DNA of 64,000 nt from Rhipicephalus microplus (taxonomy: Eukaryota; Arthropoda; Arachnida; Ixodida; Ixodidae): NCBI RefSeq assembly GCF_043290135.1, contig NC_134710.1, positions 257,502,092 through 257,566,091 on the forward strand, read 5' to 3'. Shown piece by piece: positions 1-9,657 of the stretch (positions are counted from its first letter, which is position 1; each line of letters begins with the position of its first letter). Under the pieces are notes generated by a model that was given only the letters and a program-made list of their open reading frames with translations, did no database searches and was not told where the DNA came from. Position numbers and translations under genes: made by a program.

Positions 1-2133
1 GGAGACCTTTTTACACAACTTGTCACTGAGAAAGTGGTTCTTTCGAAGGGAGATATTCTCCTAATGGCACTAAAGCATGCTGTGAAGAATAATTTGACTC
101 TTTTGGGTTTAACTAGCTTAATAGATTTAATTAACAGAATTTTTGATAAACCTATATTACCTCACTCACAGTATCACCTACATAAACTTTTTAGCGAAAC
201 TGGCACCACTATGACTTTTTTCTTTTTTTGTCCGAGATGCTTTTCGCATATTGGCAGTCTTGAGACAAATTCTTACTTGAAATGCTCGAAGTGCAGTCAC
301 ACAACTTTTGTGTCTTCCCTTTCGGATGCCCCCTTTTTTGTCACTCTCGATGTGGAGTCGCAACTTCAAAGGCTACTTAAGGACTGTGATCTTCTTGATT
401 TAACAAAGCCCCTTCCGACGAATGGGACATTTTCAGACATCTGGGATGGTACAATGTATCGTACTTTTGTAGCCGAATCTCAACACTGTGGACCAAGAAT
501 CAGTTTCTCGTTGAATGCAGATGGGACCCCGCTTTTCAAATCAAGTGGGACATCAATTTGGCCCATCCAGCTAATTGTTAATGAGCTCCCTCCACAGCAA
601 AGAATGTCCAAATTGGTCCTGGCCGCATTGTGGTTCTGGAAAGAAAAGCCAAACATGGCACTTTTCCAAGGTACTTTTGTTGAGAAAATGAACGAGCTGT
701 GTGAGAATGGCGTTGAATTACAACGTCAAGGAAGGGTTGAAAAATATAAGGTCTATTGTATCTGTTCAAGTGTAGATTCTGTTGCTAGGGCACCGATGCA
801 AGGTGTAACCCAATTTAATGGGTATTTTGGATGTAATTGGTGTCTCCAAAGAGGTGAGAGAGCTGGCGGGGCAACTAAATACCCAGTTGAGGAAGTTGAA
901 CCCACAGAAAGAAGTGAGCTCCAAATGCTAAATGACATGGAGATTGCTTTGAAAGGGGGGGTGCCTGTGCAAGGAGTCAAAACAGTGTCACCGTTGATAA
1001 ACCTGCCCCATTTTAACATAGTGTGGAGCTTTGTGCCAGACTATATGCACTGTGTCTTGCTGGGGGTAGCGCGCCAGTTCCTAGAATTGTGGTTCAATTC
1101 TGATAGTGCCTGTTCAATAAGCCGACATCAGCACATAGTGGACCGCAGGCTTATGTCTATTAAGCCACCAATGGATGTGAAGCGATTGCCGAGGCCGACA
1201 AAAGAGCGGAAATGGTGGAAGGCCAAGGAACTTGAGAGCTGGCTACTTTGTTACAGTGTCCCTGTTTTGCATGGCATTCTTGAGAAGCCATACATGCAAC
1301 ACTGGGCTTGCCTAGTTGAAGCCTTGCACATAATGTTGCAGCGTGCAATCAGCCCAACTGAGCTCACCATTGCCGAGGGGCTATTGTTGGAGTTTCATGT
1401 GCGTGCAGAACTGCTGTTTGGCAAGTCAGTCATGACATTCAACATGCACCAACTGACTCATATAGCAAAGAGTGTGCGCCACTGGGGACCACTTTGGGCA
1501 CACAGTGCGTTCCCATTTGAAGCTGGGAACGGCAGCCTAAAAAAAGCTGTAAAAGCAGCTAACGGAATTCCCCATCAAGTCTGCCGAGTCCTACAGATGG
1601 AAAGCATGGTAGTAGAACTTCAACGGCAGGCTATCAGTCCAAGTGTAGCAGAGTACTGCTCGTCTTTTGATGGCACAAAAACGCAAAAAAGCGTACTTAG
1701 TAGTGGTGGCTACCGTTTTTTCGGACACGGTTCCCGACGTGCATCAGCAGGTTTGCAGCCATCTTTACATGACACTACCCTTGAGTTCACCAAATACAGA
1801 AGAATGTTGGCGAAGGGATCAATTATCACTGATAGCATGTATGCATCTAACAAGAGGACCAATAGCTCTGTTGTTGAACTTCAAAATGGGCATTTTGTTA
1901 TTGTTGAAGAAATATACCATGGCAGCGACAACAAAGCATATATATCTGCAAGGAAATTAAGCTGCAGTCCAGTGATGTACAACTTGGTGGCCATGTCACA
2001 TGTGCTGAAAGTAAATCACAAGGCAGCGAATACATCACTGGTCGAATGCTCTGAAATCAGAAAGGTGGTTGTGTTTGTGGAACTCGAAAGAGCTTCCTAT
2101 GTATGCTTCCCTCCAAGTTCCTTTACATTGTAA
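1..2133 (+). CDS. CACTA/EnSpm-like transposase, 3' part (5' end outside window)
   Basis: The frame is open from the first base of the window to the TAA at 2131-2133, about 710 codons with no stop, so the true start lies upstream; the GTG at 34 is only a nominal start. Residue numbers here count from that GTG. A zinc-ribbon-like CX2C-X14-CX2C lies at C66/C69/C84/C87. The motif ADGTPLFKSS (D163) is followed by WPIQLIVNELPP; PDYMHCVLLGV (D336) and FPFEAGNG (E496) follow in the order expected of the D, D and E of animal tnp2/Transposase_21-type CACTA enzymes. The stretch before E496 (MHQLTHIAKSVRHWGPLW) matches the DUF4218-like block of this group. Such an enzyme would cut and paste its own element in the nucleus. 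I did not find the element's right terminus. Unlike every other transposon ORF here it is unbroken, so it is either recently active or kept by selection. The family assignment is from remembered motifs. Confidence 0.8.
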   Translation, partial: GDLFTQLVTEKVVLSKGDILLMALKHAVKNNLTLLGLTSLIDLINRIFDKPILPHSQYHLHKLFSETGTTMTFFFFCPRCFSHIGSLETNSYLKCSKCSHTTFVSSLSDAPFFVTLDVESQLQRLLKDCDLLDLTKPLPTNGTFSDIWDGTMYRTFVAESQHCGPRISFSLNADGTPLFKSSGTSIWPIQLIVNELPPQQRMSKLVLAALWFWKEKPNMALFQGTFVEKMNELCENGVELQRQGRVEKYKVYCICSSVDSVARAPMQGVTQFNGYFGCNWCLQRGERAGGATKYPVEEVEPTERSELQMLNDMEIALKGGVPVQGVKTVSPLINLPHFNIVWSFVPDYMHCVLLGVARQFLELWFNSDSACSISRHQHIVDRRLMSIKPPMDVKRLPRPTKERKWWKAKELESWLLCYSVPVLHGILEKPYMQHWACLVEALHIMLQRAISPTELTIAEGLLLEFHVRAELLFGKSVMTFNMHQLTHIAKSVRHWGPLWAHSAFPFEAGNGSLKKAVKAANGIPHQVCRVLQMESMVVELQRQAISPSVAEYCSSFDGTKTQKSVLSSGGYRFFGHGSRRASAGLQPSLHDTTLEFTKYRRMLAKGSIITDSMYASNKRTNSSVVELQNGHFVIVEEIYHGSDNKAYISARKLSCSPVMYNLVAMSHVLKVNHKAANTSLVECSEIRKVVVFVELERASYVCFPPSSFTL

Positions 2134-3197
2134 TGTATTTGAAGTGAAGAACCTATGCTGTGTAAGTTTTAAAGGAACCCTGTTTAGTGCACACTATGCC
2201 TCAAAACATGAGCGTTTTTTTATGTGAGTGGCCCTTGAAATGCCTTGAGGCGATCGACGTGAAATCGCCACCCGTGACTAGTTAGCTCTTCTAGTAGGCA
2301 AGATGTTTGTCATGATGACTCATACCATTGAAACAATTCCGTTTGAGTATATATAATGTATATAGTTCATCAAAAAGTATATAGTGAATCCAAATGTAAA
2401 TTAATAAACATTGAGTATGTTATGTATATATAACATTGCCACGTCTATATATGGTAATAGAAGATTTGTACGGAGGATTCGCGGGTGACCTGATCATCTC
2501 CAAGCAAGCTCACCTAACATCATTCACTTTCTGGATATGGTGATGATTTTTTGTTTCACGATTATGTTTCAATGCATGGTGACAACATGGTGTACCTCAT
2601 AAAAATTGTTCTTTAGAGCAGTCATGCCTGTGTAGCTCATGAACATACCAAGAAAATGTTTTTAAATGTGCAGTGAAAATGGTTATGTGTGGGCCCGCAC
2701 ATGAGAGCCTCCCCGGCTGCATATTTGAGACCACTGATATAGAGGGATTTATCGTGCTGTGCAGATTAAATTGATTGACCACATGGCTGTGACAAATTGT
2801 GAAATATCTGTCTGTAAGCCAGCTTGCTCTCTAGGTTTGATTGTTTTTGGAAATATTTTTTTTTCGTTAAAGTCTAGTGTTTTGCATATTGTATTAGGTA
2901 TCTGAATATTACCGAAAAGAGATCGGTGGGTCTGAATTTCTTTAAATTTATTATGTCTCTTTTTGTGTGTATTAATGTTTTATATTTGCATTGTGTACTG
3001 AATGTTTTCCTATATTTATTCAGTGGGTGCTGTATTTTTTTTATTCTTACTGCTATTGTATTCTTTATTTTAGTGTGTGTGTCGGGGTACTGCAATATTA
3101 CATGACGCTTTTTATTCTTTTTCATACAAGTTCAGTCTTGTACACTATGCATAGAATGTGTGCTTGTCATTCATACATAATTCATTGTGCCACTGTG
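2134..3197. other. Gene-free AT-rich stretch after the transposase
   Basis: No convincing coding region. The DNA is AT-rich, with TATATA-type low complexity near 2345-2450 and T-rich runs near 2855 and 3035. It may hold the 3' non-coding part of the CACTA element, but no matching terminal repeat can be assigned because the left end is outside the window. Confidence 0.5.
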
Positions 3198-3207
3198 AGC
3201 ATCCTTA

Positions 3208-3818
3208 AAGGCCAACTCCAGCGATTTTTCGACCATGTCAAGGTAATGGTGTTTCTGTGTTCCTGAGACACTCTTGTCACGAGCCCAATAGCTGAAATGC
3301 TCAGGAAATTCGAAAACAATTTTTAATAAGCAAAAAGGTGCAAAACCGAAACCCGACCGGGCGCCCGGTCTGCATATGATGTACTATTTGTTAAGAACTG
3401 GAGGCCGTATACTGGTTCTGCCGGCACGTAGTATGAAAACTGTGAAAGCCAGACCAGCGAAGCACCGGCAAAACACCACAGAGGAAGGAAGAAAGCTCTC
3501 CCGTGCTATGGTCGTGCCAAACACCACCGCTGTCGTCTTGGGGCCAGCACAATAAACAATGTAGGGGCCAAAGTAGCGATGCCATCGCCTGCGTCACTTT
3601 CGTTGACATGACAAACTTGACATCGCACTGACAGTGTTGCCAATAATTCTGGCAAGCGAGGCGAGTTTTTCGAGGCAATCTTTAAAATTCATTTGCAAAT
3701 AATCTGCGCATCTCTCAAGCCTGTAATTGGCATAAATGACAGGAATGTGCGTAAGAGTGTACCCAGCGAATTTGATTGAGATTCGTTGACCTCGAAAAAC
3801 CACCGGAGTTGACCTTTA
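3208..3818. mobile_element. Non-autonomous DNA transposon (~0.61 kb) with long target duplication
   Basis: The left end reads AAGGCCAACTCCAGCGATTTTTCGA and the right end is its imperfect reverse complement (CTCGAAAAACCACCGGAGTTGACCTT, 3791-3816), giving terminal inverted repeats of about 25 bp. The direct repeat AGCATCCTTA flanks it at 3198-3207 and 3819-3828. A 9-10 bp target duplication suits Mutator-like elements best; P-like or Merlin elements (8 bp) are alternatives. No transposase frame is present. Confidence 0.7.
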
Positions 3819-3828
3819 AGCATCCTTA

Positions 3829-4689
3829 AATAAGTAAAGACATGCTGTTCACGTGTAAACTGTTAACCTGTATGAAACCTGTTTCTCAGTGCTTTACTGA
3901 AATGCCAGTTGTATGGCAATGCCTTTTTCCTCCTTTGGAACTAAAATTCCTTTTATTGTGATTCAATTTACTGTTATAAGTATTTGTAATATTTGAAGTA
4001 TCTTGTACGCCTTGTGTTGCAGCACTGGCCAAGAAATTTTTTTACACCAAAATATGTTCTGTGCTATTTAAATCCTGTTTGCCTTGAAATAAAATTCTTT
4101 TTTTTTCAATGTTATTGTTGCCTTTCATACCTTCTTTCGGATATCTTGTTAGTGAGAACATCTAATTGTTTTCTCTTAGTTGCATAACCTTTTCTATCGT
4201 ATGAATATTAAAAAAATTCAGTCATATCCTGCAGCAGCATTATATGCAGTGACAGGTAGCCCATAAACACGTGACATCAGGTGCTCACTGGTAGTTAGCC
4301 ATATTCCCTAGTTTGGGAATAAGACATCGTTGGTACATTGTGATGCTGCAAACAGTAGAAGGTGCGGTTCCAATGTGTACTAGTACTTTAACTGCTGCAT
4401 TTTCATGATGCATATATGGAAAGCTTAATCAGATGCCCTGATACAGTGGTTGTTTGTAAACCAGGCAAGTGTTGTAAACAAGCTTAATTTAATCCAAGGT
4501 TTAAGTAAGTGACCGAGCTCAGGGATTCCAAGCTGAAGCACTAGCTCGAATTCTGTTTGGGTAACACACATAAATGAATTGCTTTATATGGAGGGTTGGA
4601 TGCATCACCGTAGATTTCCATTTATGACTTTCAATACTGCTCAGGTAGAGAATTGTAAAAAATAAACTTCAAAGTTATGCATGTACTGC
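3829..4689. other. Intergenic, no gene seen
   Basis: AT-rich sequence with short frames only and no recognised protein or repeat. Confidence 0.5.
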
Positions 4690-4977
4690 AATTGGGGTGT
4701 CCTATTGGACTCTCCCATTGCAGCTTGGGTCCCATTGACGTCCATTTGAGTCCCATTGCAACCAACTGGAACCACCTATCATGACAGCAGGTCATCCTGT
4801 TAGAACTTCAAATATGCAGAGTTGGTTAAAATGTTAGAAGCCACTACATGGGAAGTCCAATTGGACAGTCCCATTGCAGCATGCACTTCCAATTGGGCAC
4901 CAGTTAGACACCATTTGAACCCCACTTAGCCCCCTTTGCCACCCATTGCTCCTAACTGGAACATCCAGTTGGACCCA
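4690..4977 (+). repeat. Degenerate CCCATTG / CCAATTGG motif block
   Basis: Short variants of TCCCATTG, TTGGACTCCCATTG and AACTGGAACC recur at irregular spacing, for example near 4708, 4731, 4752, 4871, 4941 and 4974. This looks like an eroded minisatellite. It directly abuts the broken 3' end of Gypsy-1 and may mark that breakpoint. Confidence 0.55.
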
Positions 4978-5705
4978 TTAACTATTTTTGACTGGGTCCA
5001 GCGGTTGTTGTTCAAAGATGGCGGAAACGGGCCCAATAGGTCGATGCCCACTTGCTCGAAAGGCGTAGTAGTCGGTTCTACGGGGTGAAGAATGCCGTGT
5101 GGTGCACTGGTAGGTCGTTTGTGACGCTGGCAGTTCTCGCAGCTCGAGACGTATTGTTTCGTAAAATCTCGCATTCGAGGCCAGTAAAAAACGCAGCTGC
5201 ACTCGATGCAGGGTGCGAATGAACCCAAGGTGTCCTGACGCTGGATCATCGTGCATAGTATGGAGAACGTCGCAGTGAAGACTTTGAGGTACAACCAGTA
5301 AATAACGTGCGCCGGTTGCTGAGTAATTCGTTTTGCACAACAGTCCATCACGAATACGAAAGCGACCACTGCCTTTGGGATTCCGAGCGTCAACGAACAA
5401 AGGGTCTAAAGATAAATCATTCAGTTGTTCTCGTTTGCAGATATTGGCGTCAGGAAACGTGTGAGAGACCGCAGCAAAACAGATGTCGAGGGTATCTGTA
5501 CTTTCCTCTGTCGTGGTCATAGGTAGGCGAGAAAGGCAATCAGCGTCCGAATGATGTCGTCCACTTCTGTACGAAATGCTGAAGTCAAATTCTCGAAGGC
5601 GTAAAGCCCATCGAGCAAGGTGGCCAGAAGGGTCTCGGAGGGTAACAATTAAGCCAACATAATGAATGATGGTCAGTCACAATCGTGAATGGACGATCGT
5701 AGAGG
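4978..5705 (-). pseudogene. Gypsy-1 RNase H end and integrase N-terminal part
   Basis: At 5700-5640 minus the peptide YDRPFTIVTDHHSL is the RNase H block that continues from the other side of the inserted DNA element. The next frames give the integrase HHCC zinc finger: the histidine part (HDDPASGHLGFIRTLHR) is in one frame and YWPRM…CENCQRHK in another, so a frameshift lies between them near 5180. The first catalytic Asp context (VGIDLLGPFPP) is present. The remaining catalytic D and E are missing because the sequence breaks off at about 4978. Confidence 0.8.
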
Positions 5706-5707
5706 TA

Positions 5708-7269
5708 CCCAGACAACACTCGGTGTCCTGAGGTCGTCCTCATATGGTACAATCGTCCTCGCACAGTTCTCATTGACCTTAGTACTTACTGAGGACGACA
5801 CAAGCTGGTTTGACCCAGAAACGTCTTTTCGAGTGCTTTCTGAGGACAACAATTTATCCTGAAAAAGTACTTTTAAGGACGTTTTGGAGAGGACAAAAGC
5901 AACGCGTGAGCGCCGGTTCAAACGTTTTTTCGAGTGCTTTCTGAGGACAACAATTGGTCTGGAAAAGGTCCTGTCAAGGACCTTTTAGGGATGACAGAAC
6001 ATTGCACTGAGCACTTAGATATAGTTCCTCAAGACCTTTGCGCACCAAATAGGTACATTTCATATGTGAAAACTTTCTTCACACGTTCGTTTCATACAGT
6101 CATAAAGTTATTGTATATTTTCGCCTCGTTTGTTTCTTTTTTGGCAGAAAATTTTCAAATTACGCGTTTCGCTTAATGAGACACGCGTAAATAATTGGCT
6201 TAGGTATCAAACCTGGTATTGCGAATTGTCAATTTGAAACAGTGTGTTCACAAATGTCACCGCCTTAAATTAGTCATTATACGCCACTATAGCGCGTAAT
6301 AACAAACTAGCCGCTGGCAACCATTGACTATGCGGCACCGTTTTCGATCGAGTAGCCAAGCCATTCCAAGCCAACTGACTGTCAAAATGGCAGCGGCGGC
6401 CCTGTCAAGTGGACGTTCGTGGCCTTTGTTGTTTGTGTGCATGGTTTAAAGTGAGATATGTGTGAGTCGTAGGTGATGACGCCTGGTAAATTTCCGTGTT
6501 GATGTGTGTACTGGGCTGCACAATGTTCAGACTAATCATGGATGCATTGTACCGCGGCGAGGTGTGGTTCGAAGCAGCCTGGAACACCAGATATCAATTG
6601 TGCTTCGAAGCAGCATGGTCCCAACGTGGAAGGATCTACTTCTGCATCTGACACATGGCCTGACCTCGGGCAAGTCAAGTCAACGCCCGTGTCGAGTGTA
6701 CTGATAGCCTGTCAGAGCGGAGCCTCTAACACTAATGAGTGCATTGGACGCGATACACGTGGTGATGAAGACACTGTGTCAGGCTTTCGAGGAAGATTAC
6801 AAACGTAGTTGATTGACCTGTGTTGACTGCCTTGATACAGCTTTTCTTTTTTCAGACTATACGCGGACTCGAATGCCTCACAAAACTGTCAGTTGTGATT
6901 AATTACTGTTAACTAAATTTCAGTCAACAAGCTTTCTTTGTTGTGTCACCTGTCGGTTGATTAATACAGTATATATACACGAGACCTCGCAGGTGTTTTT
7001 CTTTTGATGTATGGAAATATCATGAAAAGAAGTAAATCCTAAGTAGTATCACTGCCCACAGTACCGAACCGGCCACACAATCGTTGTTCTGAAAAGATAC
7101 TGAAAAAGTCCTGAAGTGTTGTATTGAGGATGTGCTGAGGTTGTTATGTGTACGGACAAGGGGACGGGATTAGTGCCATTCTAGTACCATAAGAGGACAT
7201 TCTGAGGGCGTCATATTGTCCTCACGAAAGCATACTGAGGACGTCCTGAGGTTGTGTTTGTGTTGTCTG
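5708..7269. mobile_element. TA-flanked DNA transposon (1.56 kb) inside Gypsy-1 RNase H
   Basis: The left end is CCCAGACAACAC at 5708 and the right end is its inverse, ending GTTGTCTGGG at 7269. TA flanks both sides (5706-5707 and 7270-7271). Removing the insert and one TA brings the two halves of the Gypsy RNase H together in frame, which fixes the borders exactly. TA target duplications indicate a Tc1/mariner-type transposase acting in trans. Both ends are full of GAGGACGTCCTGAGG-like subterminal motifs, and a ~30-bp direct repeat (TTTTCGAGTGCTTTCTGAGG and onward) occurs near 5827 and 5925. No transposase frame was recognised. Confidence 0.85.
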
Positions 7270-7271
7270 GG

Positions 7272-7640
7272 TAACATCGAAACTTCTGAATGGCGAATAC
7301 AGCCGCTAAACATTCTTGTTCTGTGACCGTATAATTCATTTCAGCCTTGCTTAGAGATCAACTCGTATAAGCAACAACATGCTCTGCATTATCATGGCAC
7401 TGAACGAGCACACCTCCGATGCCAATTCCACTTGCGTCACTGTGCACTTCTGTAGGAGCAGAAGGATCGAAATGACGAAGAATATGCTCAGATGTCAGTA
7501 GAAGTTTCAGTTCAGAAAATGGGGCATCACAATCAGGTGTCCATTCGAATGGGCTGTCTTTTCGCAACAAGCTCGTCGGTGGGTGTACTACGTCCGCGAA
7601 TTGTGGCACAAAGTGGCGAAAGTAGGAATTAACATAGGCC
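7272..7640 (-). pseudogene. Gypsy-1 RNase H / tether, upstream part
   Basis: The minus frame 7609-7358 carries a connection block (SPFEWTPDCDAPFSELKLLL) and the RNase H start (HSDASGIGIGGVL, with its catalytic Asp). The next block, [19 protein letters not shown], is in the adjoining minus-strand sequence up to the TA at 7271. A frame change lies between 7358 and 7330. The protein would degrade RNA in the RNA/DNA hybrid. Confidence 0.8.
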
Positions 7641-8310
7641 CAAGAAGTTGCGAAGTTCCTTCAGTGTCTGGGGTGGTTTGAATGTGCCGACTGCTTTGAT
7701 TTTGCGAGATCTGACCTGACTCCATCTTTGTCAACTAGGTGACCGAGGATTAAAGCTTGTCGTTCACAAAACCGGCACTTCAAAATCAAGCCAGCCTTTC
7801 CAACACAGTCTAAAACAAGGCTTAAACGGACGTTGTGCTCTTCGAAGGTACGCCCAAAAATGACGACGTCATCCAGGTAGCATAAGCACACCTACCATTT
7901 AAGACCACGAAGGACACAGTCCATAAACCTTTCAAAAGTGGCGGGGGCGTTGCAAAGCCCAAACGCCATCACATTGAATTGGTACAGTCCATCAGGCGTC
8001 ACGAATGCGGTCTTCTCCTATCTGAAGGGTGCATAGGCATCTGCCGATATCCTGATTGTAGGTCTATTGAAAAAAAGTACGAAGCCGAGTGTAAGCAGTC
8101 AATAACATCGTCAATCCTAGGCAGCGTATATACATCTTTTTTGGTCACGGCGTTGAGTTTTCTGTAATCAACGCAGAACCACCAGGCACCATCTTTCTTC
8201 TTAACTAAGATGACCGGTGCTGCCCACGGGTTACAGCACTCTTCAATGACACCCTTCTTCAGCATTTCCTGAACCTGTTCGGCAATAACTTTTCGTTGTG
8301 ATGACGACAC
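7641..8310 (-). pseudogene. Gypsy-1 reverse transcriptase
   Basis: The minus frame 8310-7999 contains LKKGVIEECCNPWAAPVILV, KKKDGAWWFCVDYRKLN and FSIDLQSGYRQMPM, which carries the first catalytic Asp. Frame 7891-7661 contains CYLDDVVIFGRTFEEH, the catalytic YxDD box, and the thumb region ILGHLVDKDGV. The two pieces are in different frames, with the missing palm blocks between them in the 7900-8000 sequence, so the gene is broken. Confidence 0.85.
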
Positions 8311-8616
8311 TCGGTAAGGCTTTTGTCGGATCGGATGGGCAGTGCTGGTGTCAATCCTATGGTGAGCGCGAGAACATGGTAAAGGTAGTGGCTTCTCCTC
8401 TTGGTATAAGTCAAAGACAGAAGCATGTCACCTCAACAGATGGCGTAACGTCTGCTGCTCGTGTGACCGCAAAGTGGCGCTAATCATGCCTAGGATCTGC
8501 GACTCGTAAGAGCAACTGCGCTTTCCAGAGACTGTGCCTTTCTCGCTTTCATCGTTGTTAACGACCACTACAGAACCTTCAGTGGAATCATCGAAGATGC
8601 CAAGCTTCATACCTCG

Positions 8617-8858
8617 CCCCACCACGGTGGTCTAGTGGCTAAGGTACTCGGCTGCTGGCCCGCAGGTCGCGGGATCAAATCCCGTCTGTGGCGGCTGCAT
8701 TTCCGATGGAGGCGGAAATGTTGTAGGCCCGTGTACTCAGATTTGGGTGCACGTTAAAGAACCCCAGGTGGTCGAAATTTCCCGGAGCCCTCCACTACGG
8801 CGTCTCTCATAATTATATAGTGGTTTTGGGATGTTAAACCCCACAAATCAATCAAATC
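8617..8858 (+). mobile_element. Ruka SINE, copy 1 (15-bp target duplication)
   Basis: A tRNA-derived head carries an A box (TGGTCTAGTGG, 8628-8638) and a B box (GGATCAAATCC, 8672-8682). The conserved body follows (GTTGTAGGCCCGTGTACTCA; TTAAAGAACCCCAGGTGGTC) and then the tail ATCAATCAAATC. The perfect 15-bp direct repeat AAGCTTCATACCTCG at 8602-8616 and 8859-8873 brackets it. It sits in the Gypsy-1 protease/RT linker, so it is younger than that insertion. The name Ruka comes from memory of the tick SINE family. Confidence 0.9.
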
Positions 8859-8873
8859 AAGCTTCATACCTCG

Positions 8874-9450
8874 AGGGAGCACAACTGGCATTGTCGAACA
8901 GTTCAGTGCCCACAGAACGGTTGCTCCTTCATCAACAGATACCAGACAATGGGGGACGAGTATGCCTTTCTTAGCACATTCAACGATGGCAGGTTCAACG
9001 ATGGCGTCAAAAGATGTGGCAGAATCTGAGGCGAACACCGCGACTGACCTCATTGACCATGGCGGCACTGCCAGCTCATCGGAAACAATCAGAGCGTCAT
9101 TTTCAGCCTGCGGTGCCTCATCGACGAGGGCAGGAACAATGTCACCGCTGACGGAAAGTTCACCGCTTCCACAGTCGACGAAAGCGCCACATCCTTGGAG
9201 AAAGTCAAGACCGAGAATCGCATCGTGGGTACAACGTTGCACCACAAGAAACTCTGTTGGGAACACCTTTCCTGCCAGTGAGGCATTGACGGCACAAACT
9301 CTGACAGGATGAAGTACTTCCCCACCAACACCACGAAACCTTGTTGATTCACCCCAAGAAAACGTAACTTTGTGCCAATGCGACTTTTGAAAGAAAGACT
9401 CAGACTCATAACTGATATCGTAGCACCAGTGTCCACCAAAGCACTGAGCC
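8874..9450 (-). pseudogene. Gypsy-1 aspartic protease and linker
   Basis: The minus frame starting at 9439 contains the protease active site VDTGATISVMS. The following protease sequence (LHPVRVCAVNASLAGK, then HDAILGLDFLQGCGAFVD) is in a second frame that runs from about 9390 to 8880, so there is a frameshift just after the active site. Family knowledge: this retropepsin cleaves the Gag-Pol polyprotein. Upstream Gag and the zinc knuckle are missing because the element breaks off at the inverted repeat at 9447. Confidence 0.8.
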
Positions 9451-9553
9451 GGGCGGTAGTATGTGCCGGGTAGGTAAAAGATGGAGTCCTGCCGCCCCAC
9501 CAGACAACGTGGTCCTCCTCTTCTACCTACCCGGCACATACTACCGCCCGGCT
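9447..9553. repeat. 30-bp perfect inverted repeat at the Gypsy-1 breakpoint
   Basis: The arm AGCCGGGCGGTAGTATGTGC…GGTA (9447-9476) is perfectly inverted at 9524-9553, with a 47-nt spacer. The left arm is Gypsy-1 protease-upstream coding sequence, so the right arm is an inverted duplicate of it. A microsatellite follows at once. Confidence 0.85.
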
Positions 9554-9554
9554 G

Positions 9555-9556
<2 letters not shown>

Positions 9557-9595
<39 letters not shown>

Positions 9596-9596
9596 A

Positions 9597-9655
<59 letters not shown>
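9557..9655 (+). repeat. Compound microsatellite (TG)n(TA)n
   Basis: About 17 TG units run into about 27 TA units, interrupted by TGTATGTATA. It joins the Gypsy-1 inverted repeat to the SINE block. Confidence 0.95.

Positions 9656-9657
<2 letters not shown>

Larger units (their letters stand above)
4978..9555 (-). mobile_element. Gypsy-1: decayed Ty3/Gypsy retrotransposon, nested insertions
   Basis: Read on the minus strand, the pol order is protease (near 9440), reverse transcriptase (8310-7660), RNase H (7609-7272, resuming at 5705-5585) and integrase zinc finger plus start of the core (5520-4978). This is the Ty3/Gypsy order. No LTRs are seen. The upstream end is lost in an inverted repeat and microsatellite near 9450-9655, and the downstream end stops inside the integrase core. 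Two younger insertions interrupt it: a TA-flanked DNA element (5708-7269) and a Ruka SINE (8617-8858). Several frameshifts make it inactive. Confidence 0.85.

Noticed and set aside
8962..9312. 116-codon plus-strand frame across the Gypsy-1 protease
   Set aside because: Antisense shadow of the minus-strand protease and linker, which carries the recognisable motifs.
9461..9655. 64-codon frame ending in repeated V-C and I-Y
   Set aside because: It is the translation of the (TG)n(TA)n microsatellite.
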